A stretch of DNA of 22,350 bases from JAATGA01 sp047605605. Lineage in GTDB: Bacteria; Pseudomonadota; Alphaproteobacteria; Rhodobacterales; Rhodobacteraceae. Position numbers and translations under genes: made by a program. The notes beneath the pieces were generated by a model. It did not search any database and was not told where the DNA came from. It saw nothing but the letters and a program-made list of their open reading frames with translations. The stretch lies in contig JASGFG010000065.1 in assembly GCA_047605605.1 (NCBI GenBank), positions 1 to 22,350 of the forward strand, read 5' to 3'. Shown here piece after piece: positions 14,557 to 22,350 of this stretch; the first letter of the stretch is position 1, and every line of letters starts with the position of its first letter.

Positions 14557-17392
14557 GCGTCCGGCGCACGCCACCGTAGTCGCCCGTCGCAGCCGCCCTC
14601 AGATCCGGGAACAGGGCCAGAACCTCGTCCCGCGCCGCCTGGTCGAAGCCGTCGATCGTCGCTGCCGCCGGCTGATAGCTTTCGGTCCAGGCGCCATCGA
14701 CCTGGATCAGCTGATGGCGGTCGAACAGCAGGTGAAGGTAGGTAACGCCGGGCAGGTCCGCCAAGGCACAACGGGTTATGCCGGGCAGACCGACAAGATG
14801 CGTCGCCGCGACCAGAACCTGATCCTCGCCGAACAGCATTTCCGCCCGCGATCCTTCGACGAGCATCCGGTGCTGGGGCGAAACCACCATCTCGCGCGCC
14901 GGCAGGCCGCGCCCCAATGCGCCCGCGCCGATCCGCACCGGCAGGAATTTGGCCTGCACCGCCAGCTCGGCCGCAGACAGGATGCGACGCCCCACCCACC
15001 GGACAGGTTGCCAGCCGTCGTCGCGCGTCAGAACCATGTCGCCGGGTCGGACCCGTTCCACCGGCACCTCGCCGCGTGCGGTCAGCACCCTTGCGCCGGA
15101 GGTGAAACAGGCGAAGGCATTCTCGATGTTGCGGAAGGTCAGCGTGCCGATCACCGCGCCGCTGCCATCCAAAAACTGCACGGTGCCGTTTTCGGGGTTG
15201 GTCGTGTCGCGGATGATGTTCGTGGCCTTGAAGCCATAGGCCGACAGATCCAGCGTGTCGTAGTCGTTGCCGCTTTCGTCGCCATCGACATAATCGCCCA
15301 CGCCACCATAAAACAGGTCGCGATCCGCACCGCCATACATCGTGTCGGCGCCATCGCCCCCGGTCAGCGTATCGGCCCCGGCGCCGCCATACAGGCTGTC
15401 GGCGCCCGCCCCGCCTTGCAGCACGTCGGCATCCGCGCCCCCTTCAAGGGAATCCGCGCCATCGCCGCCATAAATGCTGTCGGCGCCGGTGCCGCCGAAC
15501 AGGCGGTCGTCGCCGATGTCGCCGGTCAGGGAATCCGCGCCGGTTCCGCCATCCAGATAGTCGGCCCCGTCGCCGCCCGAAAGGGTGTCGTTGTCGTCGC
15601 CGCCATACAGGCTGTCGTTGCCCGCATCACCCGACAACAGGTCGTTGCCGGCATCCCCGAACAGCGAATCCGCATCGTTTCCGCCATAAAGGCTGTCGGC
15701 TGCGTCGCCGCCGCGCAGCGTATCCAGCCCGTCGCCACCGAAAAGACTGTCGCTGCCCGCCTCGCCGGAAAGGCTGTCGTTGCCTGTCCCGCCATCCAGC
15801 AGGTCCTGGCCGTCGCCGCCCGCCAGGACGTCGCCATCCGCGCCCCCATACAGGCTGTCGTTGCCGATCCCGCCGGTCAGTGTGTCGACGCCTGCGGCCC
15901 CTTCAAGCGAATCCGCGCCATCGCCGCCATCGAGCGAATCCGCCCCGTCGCCGCCGAAAAGCCGGTCGTCCCCCGCCTCGCCCAGAAGCGTGTCGTTCTC
16001 GGTTCCGCCATACAGGCTGTCATTGTCGTTCCCCCCGGCAAGGCTGTCGGCCCCCGCGCCGCCGTCCAGCGAATCCGCCCCGTCGCCGCCGAAAAGCCGG
16101 TCGTCCCCCGCCTCGCCCAGAAGCGTGTCGTTTTCCGTCCCGCCATACAGGCTGTCGTTGCCGATGCCCCCGGACAGGTTGTCGGCCCCCGCGCCGCCAT
16201 CCAGCGAATCCGCCCCGTCGCCCCCGTAAAGGAAGTCCGCCCCCGCCTCGCCCAGAAGCGTGTCGTTTTCTGTCCCGCCATACAGGCTGTCGTTGTCGTT
16301 GCCGCCCGACAGGCTGTCGGCGCCCGCGCCGCCGTCCAGCGAATCCGCCCCGTCGCCGCCGTAAAGGAAGTCCGCCCCCGCCTCGCCCAGAAGCGTGTCG
16401 TTTTCTGTCCCGCCATACAGGCTGTCGTTGTCGTTGCCGCCCGATAGGCTGTCGGCGCCCGCGCCGCCATCCAGCGAATCCGCCCCGTCGCCGCCGTAAA
16501 GCCGGTCATCGCCGGCCTCGCCCAGAACCGTGTCGTTCTCGGTCCCGCCATACAGGCTGTCGTTGCCGATCCCGCCCAGCATCGAGTCGGTTCCGGCGCC
16601 GCCTTCGGCGTAATCGGCGCCGTCACCGCCCCAGATCGTGTCGACCCCGTCGCCGCCAAAGAGGCGGTCGTTGCCCGCGTCGCCTGAAACCAGATCGTCG
16701 CCGGTGCCCCCGATGACCGAGTCATCGTCGGCGCCGCCATAGAGCGAATCCGGTCCGGCCATCCCGTCGATGGTGTCATTGCCGGCATTGCCATAGATGA
16801 CGTTGGTATAGGGGTCGGTCGCGCTGGTGCTGTAGGTGTCGAAGCCGGTGATCGAATCCGCATAGGCCGAGCCGATGACGCCATCCACGCCAGCAATCGT
16901 GTCGCCCTGGGCATGGCCGCCCGAGGCGGTCATCGTGGCAAGATTGACCGTTACCGCCGCATCCGAGGCGCTGTAGTCCAGATAGTCCAGCCCCTCGTTG
17001 CCGGCGATATAGTCGCCATCGGCACCACCCGCCAGCGTATCGGACCCCGTTCCGCCCACGAGCGAGTCGACCCCGGCCCCGCCTTCCAGATAGTCCGCGC
17101 CTGCATCGCCGCTGAGCGTATCCGCGCCGTCGCCGCCATAGAGGGAATCGTTGTCATCGCCGCCATAGACGCGGTCGGGACCATCCTCGCCATAGATGAC
17201 ATCGTTGCCCGCGCCACCGTACAGCGACTCTTCCGGGTAGAGCGTCAGGCCAGTGCTGTTCGCGCCGCCATAGATCGTGTCGTTGCCCGCGGCCCCGGAC
17301 AGGGTGTCCGAGCCGCCATAGCCATTCATCACATCATCAGAGGAGGTGCCGGACAGGCTGTCACGCCCGCTGGTTCCATTGATCGTTGCCAC
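14519..17392 (-). CDS. RTX calcium-binding repeat protein with C-terminal Hint domain (protein 1)
   Basis: The 957-residue acidic protein consists mostly of GGxGxD-type nonapeptide repeats (about residues 5-715), which bind calcium as a beta-roll outside the cell. It has no signal peptide, as expected for type I secretion. Residues 277-501 are five nearly identical 45-residue units. A beta-rich module (TLDLS...ENGTVQFLDGSG...GTLTFRNIEN) leads into a Hint_2 domain (762-957). That domain has Cys762 in ACFTSGARV, the block-B-like His841 in VVSPQHRML, and a FDRHQLIQVDGAWTES segment. A tail follows (EVLALFPDL...RTLRGYEAKVLM). Hint domains of hedgehogs and inteins break the bond before such a cysteine, but cleavage here is inferred. 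The start is GTG 17392, with AGGG seven bases upstream. The biological role is unknown. Confidence 0.9.
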   Translation of the reverse strand: MATINGTSGRDSLSGTSSDDVMNGYGGSDTLSGAAGNDTIYGGANSTGLTLYPEESLYGGAGNDVIYGEDGPDRVYGGDDNDSLYGGDGADTLSGDAGADYLEGGAGVDSLVGGTGSDTLAGGADGDYIAGNEGLDYLDYSASDAAVTVNLATMTASGGHAQGDTIAGVDGVIGSAYADSITGFDTYSTSATDPYTNVIYGNAGNDTIDGMAGPDSLYGGADDDSVIGGTGDDLVSGDAGNDRLFGGDGVDTIWGGDGADYAEGGAGTDSMLGGIGNDSLYGGTENDTVLGEAGDDRLYGGDGADSLDGGAGADSLSGGNDNDSLYGGTENDTLLGEAGADFLYGGDGADSLDGGAGADSLSGGNDNDSLYGGTENDTLLGEAGADFLYGGDGADSLDGGAGADNLSGGIGNDSLYGGTENDTLLGEAGDDRLFGGDGADSLDGGAGADSLAGGNDNDSLYGGTENDTLLGEAGDDRLFGGDGADSLDGGDGADSLEGAAGVDTLTGGIGNDSLYGGADGDVLAGGDGQDLLDGGTGNDSLSGEAGSDSLFGGDGLDTLRGGDAADSLYGGNDADSLFGDAGNDLLSGDAGNDSLYGGDDNDTLSGGDGADYLDGGTGADSLTGDIGDDRLFGGTGADSIYGGDGADSLEGGADADVLQGGAGADSLYGGAGADTLTGGDGADTMYGGADRDLFYGGVGDYVDGDESGNDYDTLDLSAYGFKATNIIRDTTNPENGTVQFLDGSGAVIGTLTFRNIENAFACFTSGARVLTARGEVPVERVRPGDMVLTRDDGWQPVRWVGRRILSAAELAVQAKFLPVRIGAGALGRGLPAREMVVSPQHRMLVEGSRAEMLFGEDQVLVAATHLVGLPGITRCALADLPGVTYLHLLFDRHQLIQVDGAWTESYQPAAATIDGFDQAARDEVLALFPDLRAAATGDYGGVRRTLRGYEAKVLMAA
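15890..16564 (-). repeat. Five tandem 135-base units inside RTX protein 1
   Basis: The string CGCCATACAGGCTGT recurs at 16006, 16141, 16276, 16411 and 16546, exactly 135 bases apart. Each unit encodes 45 residues, five nonapeptides beginning NDSLYGGTE and continuing through GGDGADSLD. The units differ at only a few positions, so the array is recent or kept uniform by recombination. Confidence 0.92.
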
Positions 17393-17540
17393 TTGTAAAC
17401 CTGCCCAAGACTTTCCACCCGCAAAGGGGCGAAGATTTCAGGCTACACTATCCATAAAGGCGGGCGAAATCTTGGCAAAAAGTCCAGATATTGTGGCAAT
17501 ACATGAACAATTTTCGCCTTATTGTCCCGGCCGCAACAGA
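17393..17540 (-). promoter_or_regulatory. AT-richer leader/promoter region of RTX protein 1
   Basis: This 148-base gap is clearly richer in A and T than its surroundings between 17440 and 17525. On the minus strand, TTGCCA followed after 16 bases by TATGGA (about 17453-17480) is a possible promoter. GGCGAAA and TTTCGCC arms (about 17463-17519) form a loose inverted repeat around it. The sequence GGGTTTACA lies just before the start codon and is also found before RTX protein 2. Confidence 0.35.
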
Positions 17541-20096
17541 TCACCCCATCAGAACCTGCGTCTCATAGGCCTTCAACGTCACCCGTGCCGGCGGATAGGT
17601 CCGGCCGGTCGAAAGCCAGGGGAAAAGACGCAGCACTTCCTCTCTCTGCGGCCCGTCCAGCCCGCCAAGCGTGCGTGCCCCCGGCTGAAAGCTTTCCGAC
17701 CAGACACCATCGGCGCTGACGATCTGGTGCCGGTCGAACAGAAGGTGGATGTAGGAAACCGCAGCCACCGCCTCGCGGGTGATGCCGGGCAGGCCGACCA
17801 GATGCAGCGCGGGGGCCAGAACCTCGCGCTGGCCGAACAGCATTTCGGCGCGATCGCTTCCCAGAAGCATCCGGTGCTGCGGTGAAACCACCATGTCCTG
17901 CGCCGGAAGTCCGGGGCCAAGCGCGCCTTTCGCGATCCGCACCGGCGCAAGGCCGGGGGCGTCGGCGGCCACCTCGTCCGCGGTCAGATCGCGCCGCGCG
18001 GTCCAGCGCAGCGGCTGGAACCCGTAGTCGCGTGTCATCACCCGGTCGCCGGGCAGCAGATGTTCCACCGCCACCTCGCCCCGGTCGGTCATGACCAGCG
18101 CGCCGGGGGTAAAGCAGGGAACGATGCAGCGCTCGATCCCGGCAAAGGTCAGCGTGCCTTCGACCGCGCCGTGGGCATCCAGAAACTCGACCGTGCCGCT
18201 GCCGGGGGTGGCGTCATAGATCACCCGCAGCGGCCCCGCCGCGCTAAGATCCAGCGTATCGGTGCCGTCGCCGCCCTCGACATGCGTGCCATAGCCCGCA
18301 TCCGGCCCGACGATCAGCGTGTCGTCGCCCGTGCCGCCATCCAGCCTTTCGTGGCCCGCGCCGGCCAGCAGCACGTCGTTCCCCGCCCCGCCGTGAACCG
18401 AGTTCGAGCCGGCACCGCCCGAAAGCGTATCGTCGCCCTCGCCGCCGGTCAGGCAATCGTCGCCGTCGCCGCCGACAAGGCTGTCGTTGCCGTCGCCGCC
18501 ATCCAGCAAGTCGCCCCCGGCCTCGCCCATCAGGGTGTCGGACCCTGCCCCGCCGAACAGGCTGTCGTTGCCGTCGCCGCCAAAGACGCTGTCGTTGCCG
18601 GCCCCGGCTTCGACCCGGTCATTGCCGCCAAAGGCGCGGATCGTGTCATTGTCGTTGCCTTGCAGGTTGTCGGCGGCATCGACCCGGTCGCCCTCGGCAT
18701 CGCCGGTATAGGCGGCGTCGATCGTGTCGTTGCCCGCCGTCCCCTCGACCACGAAGTTGTGGGGAAAGACCTGCTGGCCGTCCACAAAGACATTCTCGAT
18801 CTCATAGAAGGTCAGCGTGCCGCCGTCGTTGAACAGGATCGTGCCCTGTTCGGGGTTCAGCACATCGAAATTGACCGAAGCGACATCGGTGACATACAGC
18901 GAGTCGTTGTCCACATTCGTGGCCGGATCGACGATGACGAATTCGTCGTTGCCGCTGTAGATGGTCGAGCCGCCGTCGACATAATCCCCCGATCCGGCAT
19001 AGATGACATCGGCATCCTCTTCGCCAAAGATCGAATCCGCCCCGGCACCGCCAAAGATCGTGTCCGATCCGTTCGAGCCCTGAAGGCTGTCGTCACCATC
19101 GCCGCCAAAGATGGAATCGTTGCCGCCCGATCCGGTGATCGTGTCGTCGCCCACGCCGCCAAAGACGGTATCGTCGCCATAGCCGCCAAAGATGGAATCG
19201 TTGTCCTCGGCGCCCTCGATCCAGTCGTTGCCCTTGCCGCCGTAAAGCGTGTCGTTTCCGACCCCGCCATAGTCATGGTCGTTGCCCACGTCGCCGCGGA
19301 TGTAGTCATCGCCCAGGCCACCATACAGCGTGTCGTCGCCGTCATCGCCCTGCATGGAATCATCGCCGGCGTCGCCATAGATGGCATCGTTCCCGTCACC
19401 GCCGAAAACGCTGTCGTTTCCTTCGCCCGCGTGGACGGTATCGTCGCCGCCCATGGCAAAGATATAGTCGTCGTTCGGCCCAAGGCCGCCGATGACCTGA
19501 TCGTTGCCGTCGATCATGTCGCCGCCGCCGTCGACATAACCCGGCCCCATTTCCTCGCCAGTGTCGCGGCCGAACACCTGCCCGTCCAGCGCCCCGCCAT
19601 TCAGCACAAGGCTTTCGATCCCAGAGAAGCTTGCCGTCGAATGATCGGCAAAGGTAACGGTGCCCGAAGTCGCGTCCGCGGGGTCGAAGGTCACGGACCA
19701 GACATCGCCCGCAACCAGCGTGTCGGTATCCGCGCCGCCCGAGACCAGATCGCCCGCCCCGGCATAAAGCGTGTCCTGCCCTGCGCCGCCGTTCAGCGTA
19801 TCGGCCCCCTCACCTCCATAAAGCGCGTCATTGCCGTCTTCGCCGTCCAGCAGGTCGTCGCCGGCCTCGCCATAAAGCTTGTCGTCGCCGGTGCCGCCAA
19901 AGACGGTATCGTCGCCGATGCCCGACACCACCGTGTCGTCCCCGTCGCCCGCCCGCACCAGATCGGGGCCGCCGGCGCCGTCGATCCGGTCGCCCTCGGG
20001 GTCGCCGGTATACCAGGGGTCGATCATGTCATTGCCCGAGGTGCCGCTGACCTCGGTCGCAGAACCCGTCAGCGTGTCGTCATCGGAACCGGCCAT
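17541..20096 (-). CDS. RTX calcium-binding repeat protein with C-terminal Hint domain (protein 2)
   Basis: The 851-residue acidic protein has three blocks of GGxGxD repeats separated by beta-rich modules at about residues 133-163 and 405-436, then a final module and a Hint_2 domain (661-851). The Hint domain has Cys661 in VPCFTPGAL, His741 in VVSPQHRML, and FDRHQIVSADGVWSESFQPG, followed by a tail ending YETQVLM. A module IDxxYTGDxEGDR occurs near residues 24-40 and 458-475. There is no signal peptide, so type I secretion is expected; no transporter gene is in the window. ATG 20096 is chosen because AGGG lies seven bases upstream. An in-frame GTG at 20102 would add two residues. Target and function are unknown. 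Confidence 0.9.
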   Translation of the reverse strand: MAGSDDDTLTGSATEVSGTSGNDMIDPWYTGDPEGDRIDGAGGPDLVRAGDGDDTVVSGIGDDTVFGGTGDDKLYGEAGDDLLDGEDGNDALYGGEGADTLNGGAGQDTLYAGAGDLVSGGADTDTLVAGDVWSVTFDPADATSGTVTFADHSTASFSGIESLVLNGGALDGQVFGRDTGEEMGPGYVDGGGDMIDGNDQVIGGLGPNDDYIFAMGGDDTVHAGEGNDSVFGGDGNDAIYGDAGDDSMQGDDGDDTLYGGLGDDYIRGDVGNDHDYGGVGNDTLYGGKGNDWIEGAEDNDSIFGGYGDDTVFGGVGDDTITGSGGNDSIFGGDGDDSLQGSNGSDTIFGGAGADSIFGEEDADVIYAGSGDYVDGGSTIYSGNDEFVIVDPATNVDNDSLYVTDVASVNFDVLNPEQGTILFNDGGTLTFYEIENVFVDGQQVFPHNFVVEGTAGNDTIDAAYTGDAEGDRVDAADNLQGNDNDTIRAFGGNDRVEAGAGNDSVFGGDGNDSLFGGAGSDTLMGEAGGDLLDGGDGNDSLVGGDGDDCLTGGEGDDTLSGGAGSNSVHGGAGNDVLLAGAGHERLDGGTGDDTLIVGPDAGYGTHVEGGDGTDTLDLSAAGPLRVIYDATPGSGTVEFLDAHGAVEGTLTFAGIERCIVPCFTPGALVMTDRGEVAVEHLLPGDRVMTRDYGFQPLRWTARRDLTADEVAADAPGLAPVRIAKGALGPGLPAQDMVVSPQHRMLLGSDRAEMLFGQREVLAPALHLVGLPGITREAVAAVSYIHLLFDRHQIVSADGVWSESFQPGARTLGGLDGPQREEVLRLFPWLSTGRTYPPARVTLKAYETQVLMG

Positions 20097-20307
20097 CGCC
20101 ACACCCTGTAAACCCCGTGCAGGCCCGATCCGGCCGTGCAGATACCCATGAGACCGTCATGCCCGAAACGTGGGCGCGGGGCGCGCGCACGGGTGAAACG
20201 CCCCTTTCCCGATATGAAAGACTTGTGGCCCAACTGCGCAGGCCCCGCGGTGAAATTTGGCCGATTGCGGCTAAACCGCGGCAACCGGCGCCGACCTCGC
20301 GCACCCC
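20097..20307. other. Intergenic gap between RTX proteins 2 and 3
   Basis: The 211 bases hold no convincing gene. A short hairpin, GCGG/CCGC with loop CTAAA (about 20266-20278), lies after the protein 3 stop. A second, CTTTC/GAAAG (about 20204-20220), is nearer protein 2. GGGTTTACA near 20107-20115 is shared with the leader of protein 1. No good promoter pair was found. Confidence 0.4.
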
Positions 20308-22350
20308 CTACCTGGCCAGGATCGCCGCCTCGTGCCGCCGTAGGGTCCGCCGCGCTGCGGCATAGCCTTCGCGTCCCGAGACGGTGCGCAGTTCGGGGAA
20401 GATCTCGAAGATCTCGGCCCGCTGGGCATTGCCCATGCCTTTCAGCGTATAGTCGCCGGGCTGAAAGCTTTCGGTCCATGCGCCGTTGGCAAGCACCACC
20501 TCATGCCGGTCGAACATGAAATGGATATAGGTCGTGCCCGCCGCATCGACCGACTGGATGCCCTGCGACGACACCAGGTGCTTGGCCGAAACCAGAACCT
20601 CATGTTCGTCGAAATAAAGCTGCGTCCGGTCGTTCGCCACCAGCATCCGGTGGTTGGGGGAAACCATCATGTCGCGTTCGGGAAGACCGTGGCCAAGGCT
20701 GCCGCGCTTGATCAACACGGGCTTCAGATGGGGGTTGGCGTTCAACTCGGCCCAGCCGAGCTTGCGCTCGCCCATCCAGCGGATGGTCTGGATCCCGTTG
20801 TCGCGGGTGACGATGCGGTCGCCCTCGCGCAGATCCTCAACGAGAACCTCGCCGCGGGGGGTGGCAATCAATGTGCCGGGTGTGAAACAGGGAATGACGT
20901 TCTCGATGTTGTTGAAGGTTGCGGTTCCCGCGGTGTTGCCATCCGCGTCCAGGAAAAAGATCGTGCCGTTTTCCGAATTGTCGGGATCGTATTCGATGCG
21001 CAGCGGACCGGCGCCGGTCAGGTCCAGCGTGTCGCGGTCATCGCCGCTTTCGCCGCCGTCGATGATGTCGCCGTCGGACACTTCGATGAACAGGTCGGCA
21101 TCCGCGCCGCCGAACAGGATGTCGGCGCCCGGCCCGCCCGCCAGCGTGTCATTACCGCTGCCGCCAAGGATCAGGTCGTCGCCGCGCCCGCCGAACAGCA
21201 GGTCGTCGCCCGCCCCGCCGAACAGTTCGTCGTCGCCGCCCATGCCAAAGATCGTGTCGTTTCCGGCATCGCCCTTCAGCGAATCGTTGCCGGTGTCATC
21301 GTCCACCGCCTCATCCGAACCGCTGCCGCCATAGATGAGGTCGTCGCCTTCGTTGCCATGGACCAGATCGGCCCCCGAACCGGCCAGGATGGTGTCATTG
21401 CCTTCGCCGCCGTGCAGGTTGTCGTCGTCCGCGCCGCCGTCGATCAGATCGTCGCCGCCGTCGCCCTGCACGACATCGTCGCCGGCGCCCGACGAAACCG
21501 TGTCGTTGCCGTCGCCGGCCCAGATGGTGTCGTTGCCCGCGCCAGTGTCGATCAGGTCGTCCCCGGCGCCGCCATAGACCACATCGCCGCCCTCGCCGCC
21601 GATGACCGTATCGTCGCCCTCGCCCGCGATCAGGATGTCGTCACCGGCACCGCCGTCGATGGAATCGTCCCCCGCGCCGCCAAAGACGAAATCGTCGCCC
21701 GCCCCGGCCAGCACCGTATCGTCGCCCGCCCCGGCCAGGATCACATCGTCATCCGGAGCCGCACCCGCCAGCACGGCGTCGCCCGCATCCACCATGTCCC
21801 CGTCGCTGTCGCCGGTATAGGAGGCGTCGATCAGATCGCCGCCCGCCGTGCCATGGATGATGCCGTCGCGGCCCGTGCTGGTATCGCCGCCGACAAAGAC
21901 GGTCAGCGTCGCGGCATCATGGCCGCCGTTGCCGTCCGAAACCGTATAGTCGACGGTCGCAAAGCCGGAAAAACCGGGGTTCGGGGTAAAGGTGATCGAG
22001 CCGTCGGCGTTCACCGCCACCGCCCCTTGCGCCGAGGTCGGACTGCCCAGGATCGTCAGCGCATCGCCGTTCGGGTCGCCGTCATTGGCCAGGACGGCGA
22101 CCGTCACCGGCACGCCGAAATCCGTCACCGCATGATCGTCGCCCGCCTGCGGATCGACATTGCCCGGCGTGTTGTCCACCGTATCGGACACCGAGAACTC
22201 CAGCACACGGCCCGAAAAGTGGTCGTCCATCTGCGACAGTCCACCGGCCGGCGATGCCGACTGACCCGCGCCGATCACCCAGGGGCGGTCGATCTCGCCC
22301 ATGTCCATCGTTACCGAGGCCGGGACTTCGGCGGTAAATGCCGTGCTCTG
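20308..22350 (-). CDS. RTX repeat protein with Ig/cadherin-like and C-terminal Hint domains (protein 3, 5' end outside window)
   Basis: The frame is open to the right edge. Fourteen codons precede the first ATG (22308), which has no ribosome site, so the real start is probably beyond the window. Residues below count from that ATG. A beta-sandwich of the VCBS/cadherin-like type lies at about 55-140 (VTVAVLANDGDPNGD; SITFTPNPGFSGFATVDYTVSDGNGG). An IDASYTGDSDGD module is at about 157-175, then GGxGxD repeats to about 420, and a pre-Hint beta module. The Hint_2 domain spans 474-666, with Cys474 in IPCFTPGTL, His553 in MVSPNHRML, and a WTESFQPG segment. The tail (EIFEIFPEL...RRTLRRHEAAIL) matches those of the other two. 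It is likely secreted by a type I system; its role is unknown. Confidence 0.9.
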   Translation of the reverse strand, partial: QSTAFTAEVPASVTMDMGEIDRPWVIGAGQSASPAGGLSQMDDHFSGRVLEFSVSDTVDNTPGNVDPQAGDDHAVTDFGVPVTVAVLANDGDPNGDALTILGSPTSAQGAVAVNADGSITFTPNPGFSGFATVDYTVSDGNGGHDAATLTVFVGGDTSTGRDGIIHGTAGGDLIDASYTGDSDGDMVDAGDAVLAGAAPDDDVILAGAGDDTVLAGAGDDFVFGGAGDDSIDGGAGDDILIAGEGDDTVIGGEGGDVVYGGAGDDLIDTGAGNDTIWAGDGNDTVSSGAGDDVVQGDGGDDLIDGGADDDNLHGGEGNDTILAGSGADLVHGNEGDDLIYGGSGSDEAVDDDTGNDSLKGDAGNDTIFGMGGDDELFGGAGDDLLFGGRGDDLILGGSGNDTLAGGPGADILFGGADADLFIEVSDGDIIDGGESGDDRDTLDLTGAGPLRIEYDPDNSENGTIFFLDADGNTAGTATFNNIENVIPCFTPGTLIATPRGEVLVEDLREGDRIVTRDNGIQTIRWMGERKLGWAELNANPHLKPVLIKRGSLGHGLPERDMMVSPNHRMLVANDRTQLYFDEHEVLVSAKHLVSSQGIQSVDAAGTTYIHFMFDRHEVVLANGAWTESFQPGDYTLKGMGNAQRAEIFEIFPELRTVSGREGYAAARRTLRRHEAAILAR

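Noticed and set aside
15890..16564. Regularly spaced repeats that might suggest a CRISPR array.
   Set aside because: The units are contiguous with no unique spacers, keep the reading frame, and encode RTX nonapeptides.
14381..20111. Very long plus-strand open frames (about 690 codons from 14381 and 680 from 18060) with regular hydrophobic repeats such as VVVVAAIQAVVA.
   Set aside because: They are the mirror of the RTX codon repeats on the minus strand. The repeated GC-rich codons exclude stops in the antisense frame. No ribosome site or domain supports them, and the minus frames encode clear RTX and Hint domains.
14519..22350. Hint domains as true inteins that splice two exteins.
   Set aside because: The segment after the Hint core is only a short tail, and no terminal His-Asn followed by Cys/Ser/Thr was recognised. 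Hedgehog-like cleavage fits better.
1..22350. tRNA, rRNA, insertion sequence, integrase or attachment-site signals.
   Set aside because: Nothing resembling transposase or integrase genes, terminal inverted repeats with target duplications, or structural RNA genes was found on reading either strand.

Overview
The window is high-GC, tightly packed DNA with the gene style of an alphaproteobacterium. The RTX–Hint proteins, the class II DAHP synthase, the dimethylglycine-dehydrogenase-like flavoproteins next to a liv-type ABC operon, and an intergenic repeat containing GGGATATTT...CCAGAAAG together suggest Rhodobacterales (Paracoccus/Rhodobacter-like). This placement rests on recognition, not on a search. 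No rRNA, tRNA, CRISPR array, insertion sequence or phage gene was seen.

Layout. Positions 1-1935 (minus) hold an FAD/GcvT-type amine oxidoreductase whose C-terminus lies outside the window. It diverges from a LysR regulator (2061-2993). A GlxA-type AraC regulator (3072-4088, minus) converges on the LysR gene and diverges from a class II DAHP synthase (4245-5615). A 401-base non-coding region rich in inverted repeats follows. It leads into a five-gene branched-chain-amino-acid-type ABC transporter, livK-G-F-H-M (6017-11208), with a strong hairpin terminator after livK. Downstream are a second, complete FAD/GcvT oxidoreductase (11431-13851) and a small MobA-like nucleotidyltransferase (13918-14556).

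The right-hand 7.8 kb (14519-22350, minus) holds three consecutive large acidic RTX proteins. Each ends in a Hedgehog/intein-type Hint domain of about 190-196 residues. The third also has an Ig/cadherin-like domain and continues past the right edge.

How the genes may work together. The left and centre look like a small-amine catabolic locus: periplasmic capture and import (LivKGFHM), oxidative demethylation by two paralogous flavoprotein/folate enzymes, and two candidate regulators. The GlxA-type protein resembles the Pseudomonas GbdR/ArgR group. TGTCG-containing inverted repeats lie upstream of livK and of the second oxidoreductase. The substrate (dimethylglycine, sarcosine or a similar methylamine) is inferred. 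The RTX–Hint block is a separate secreted-protein module. The most interesting idea in the window is that the Hint domain, placed between the calcium-binding repeats and a conserved C-terminal tail, cuts away itself and the tail after export.
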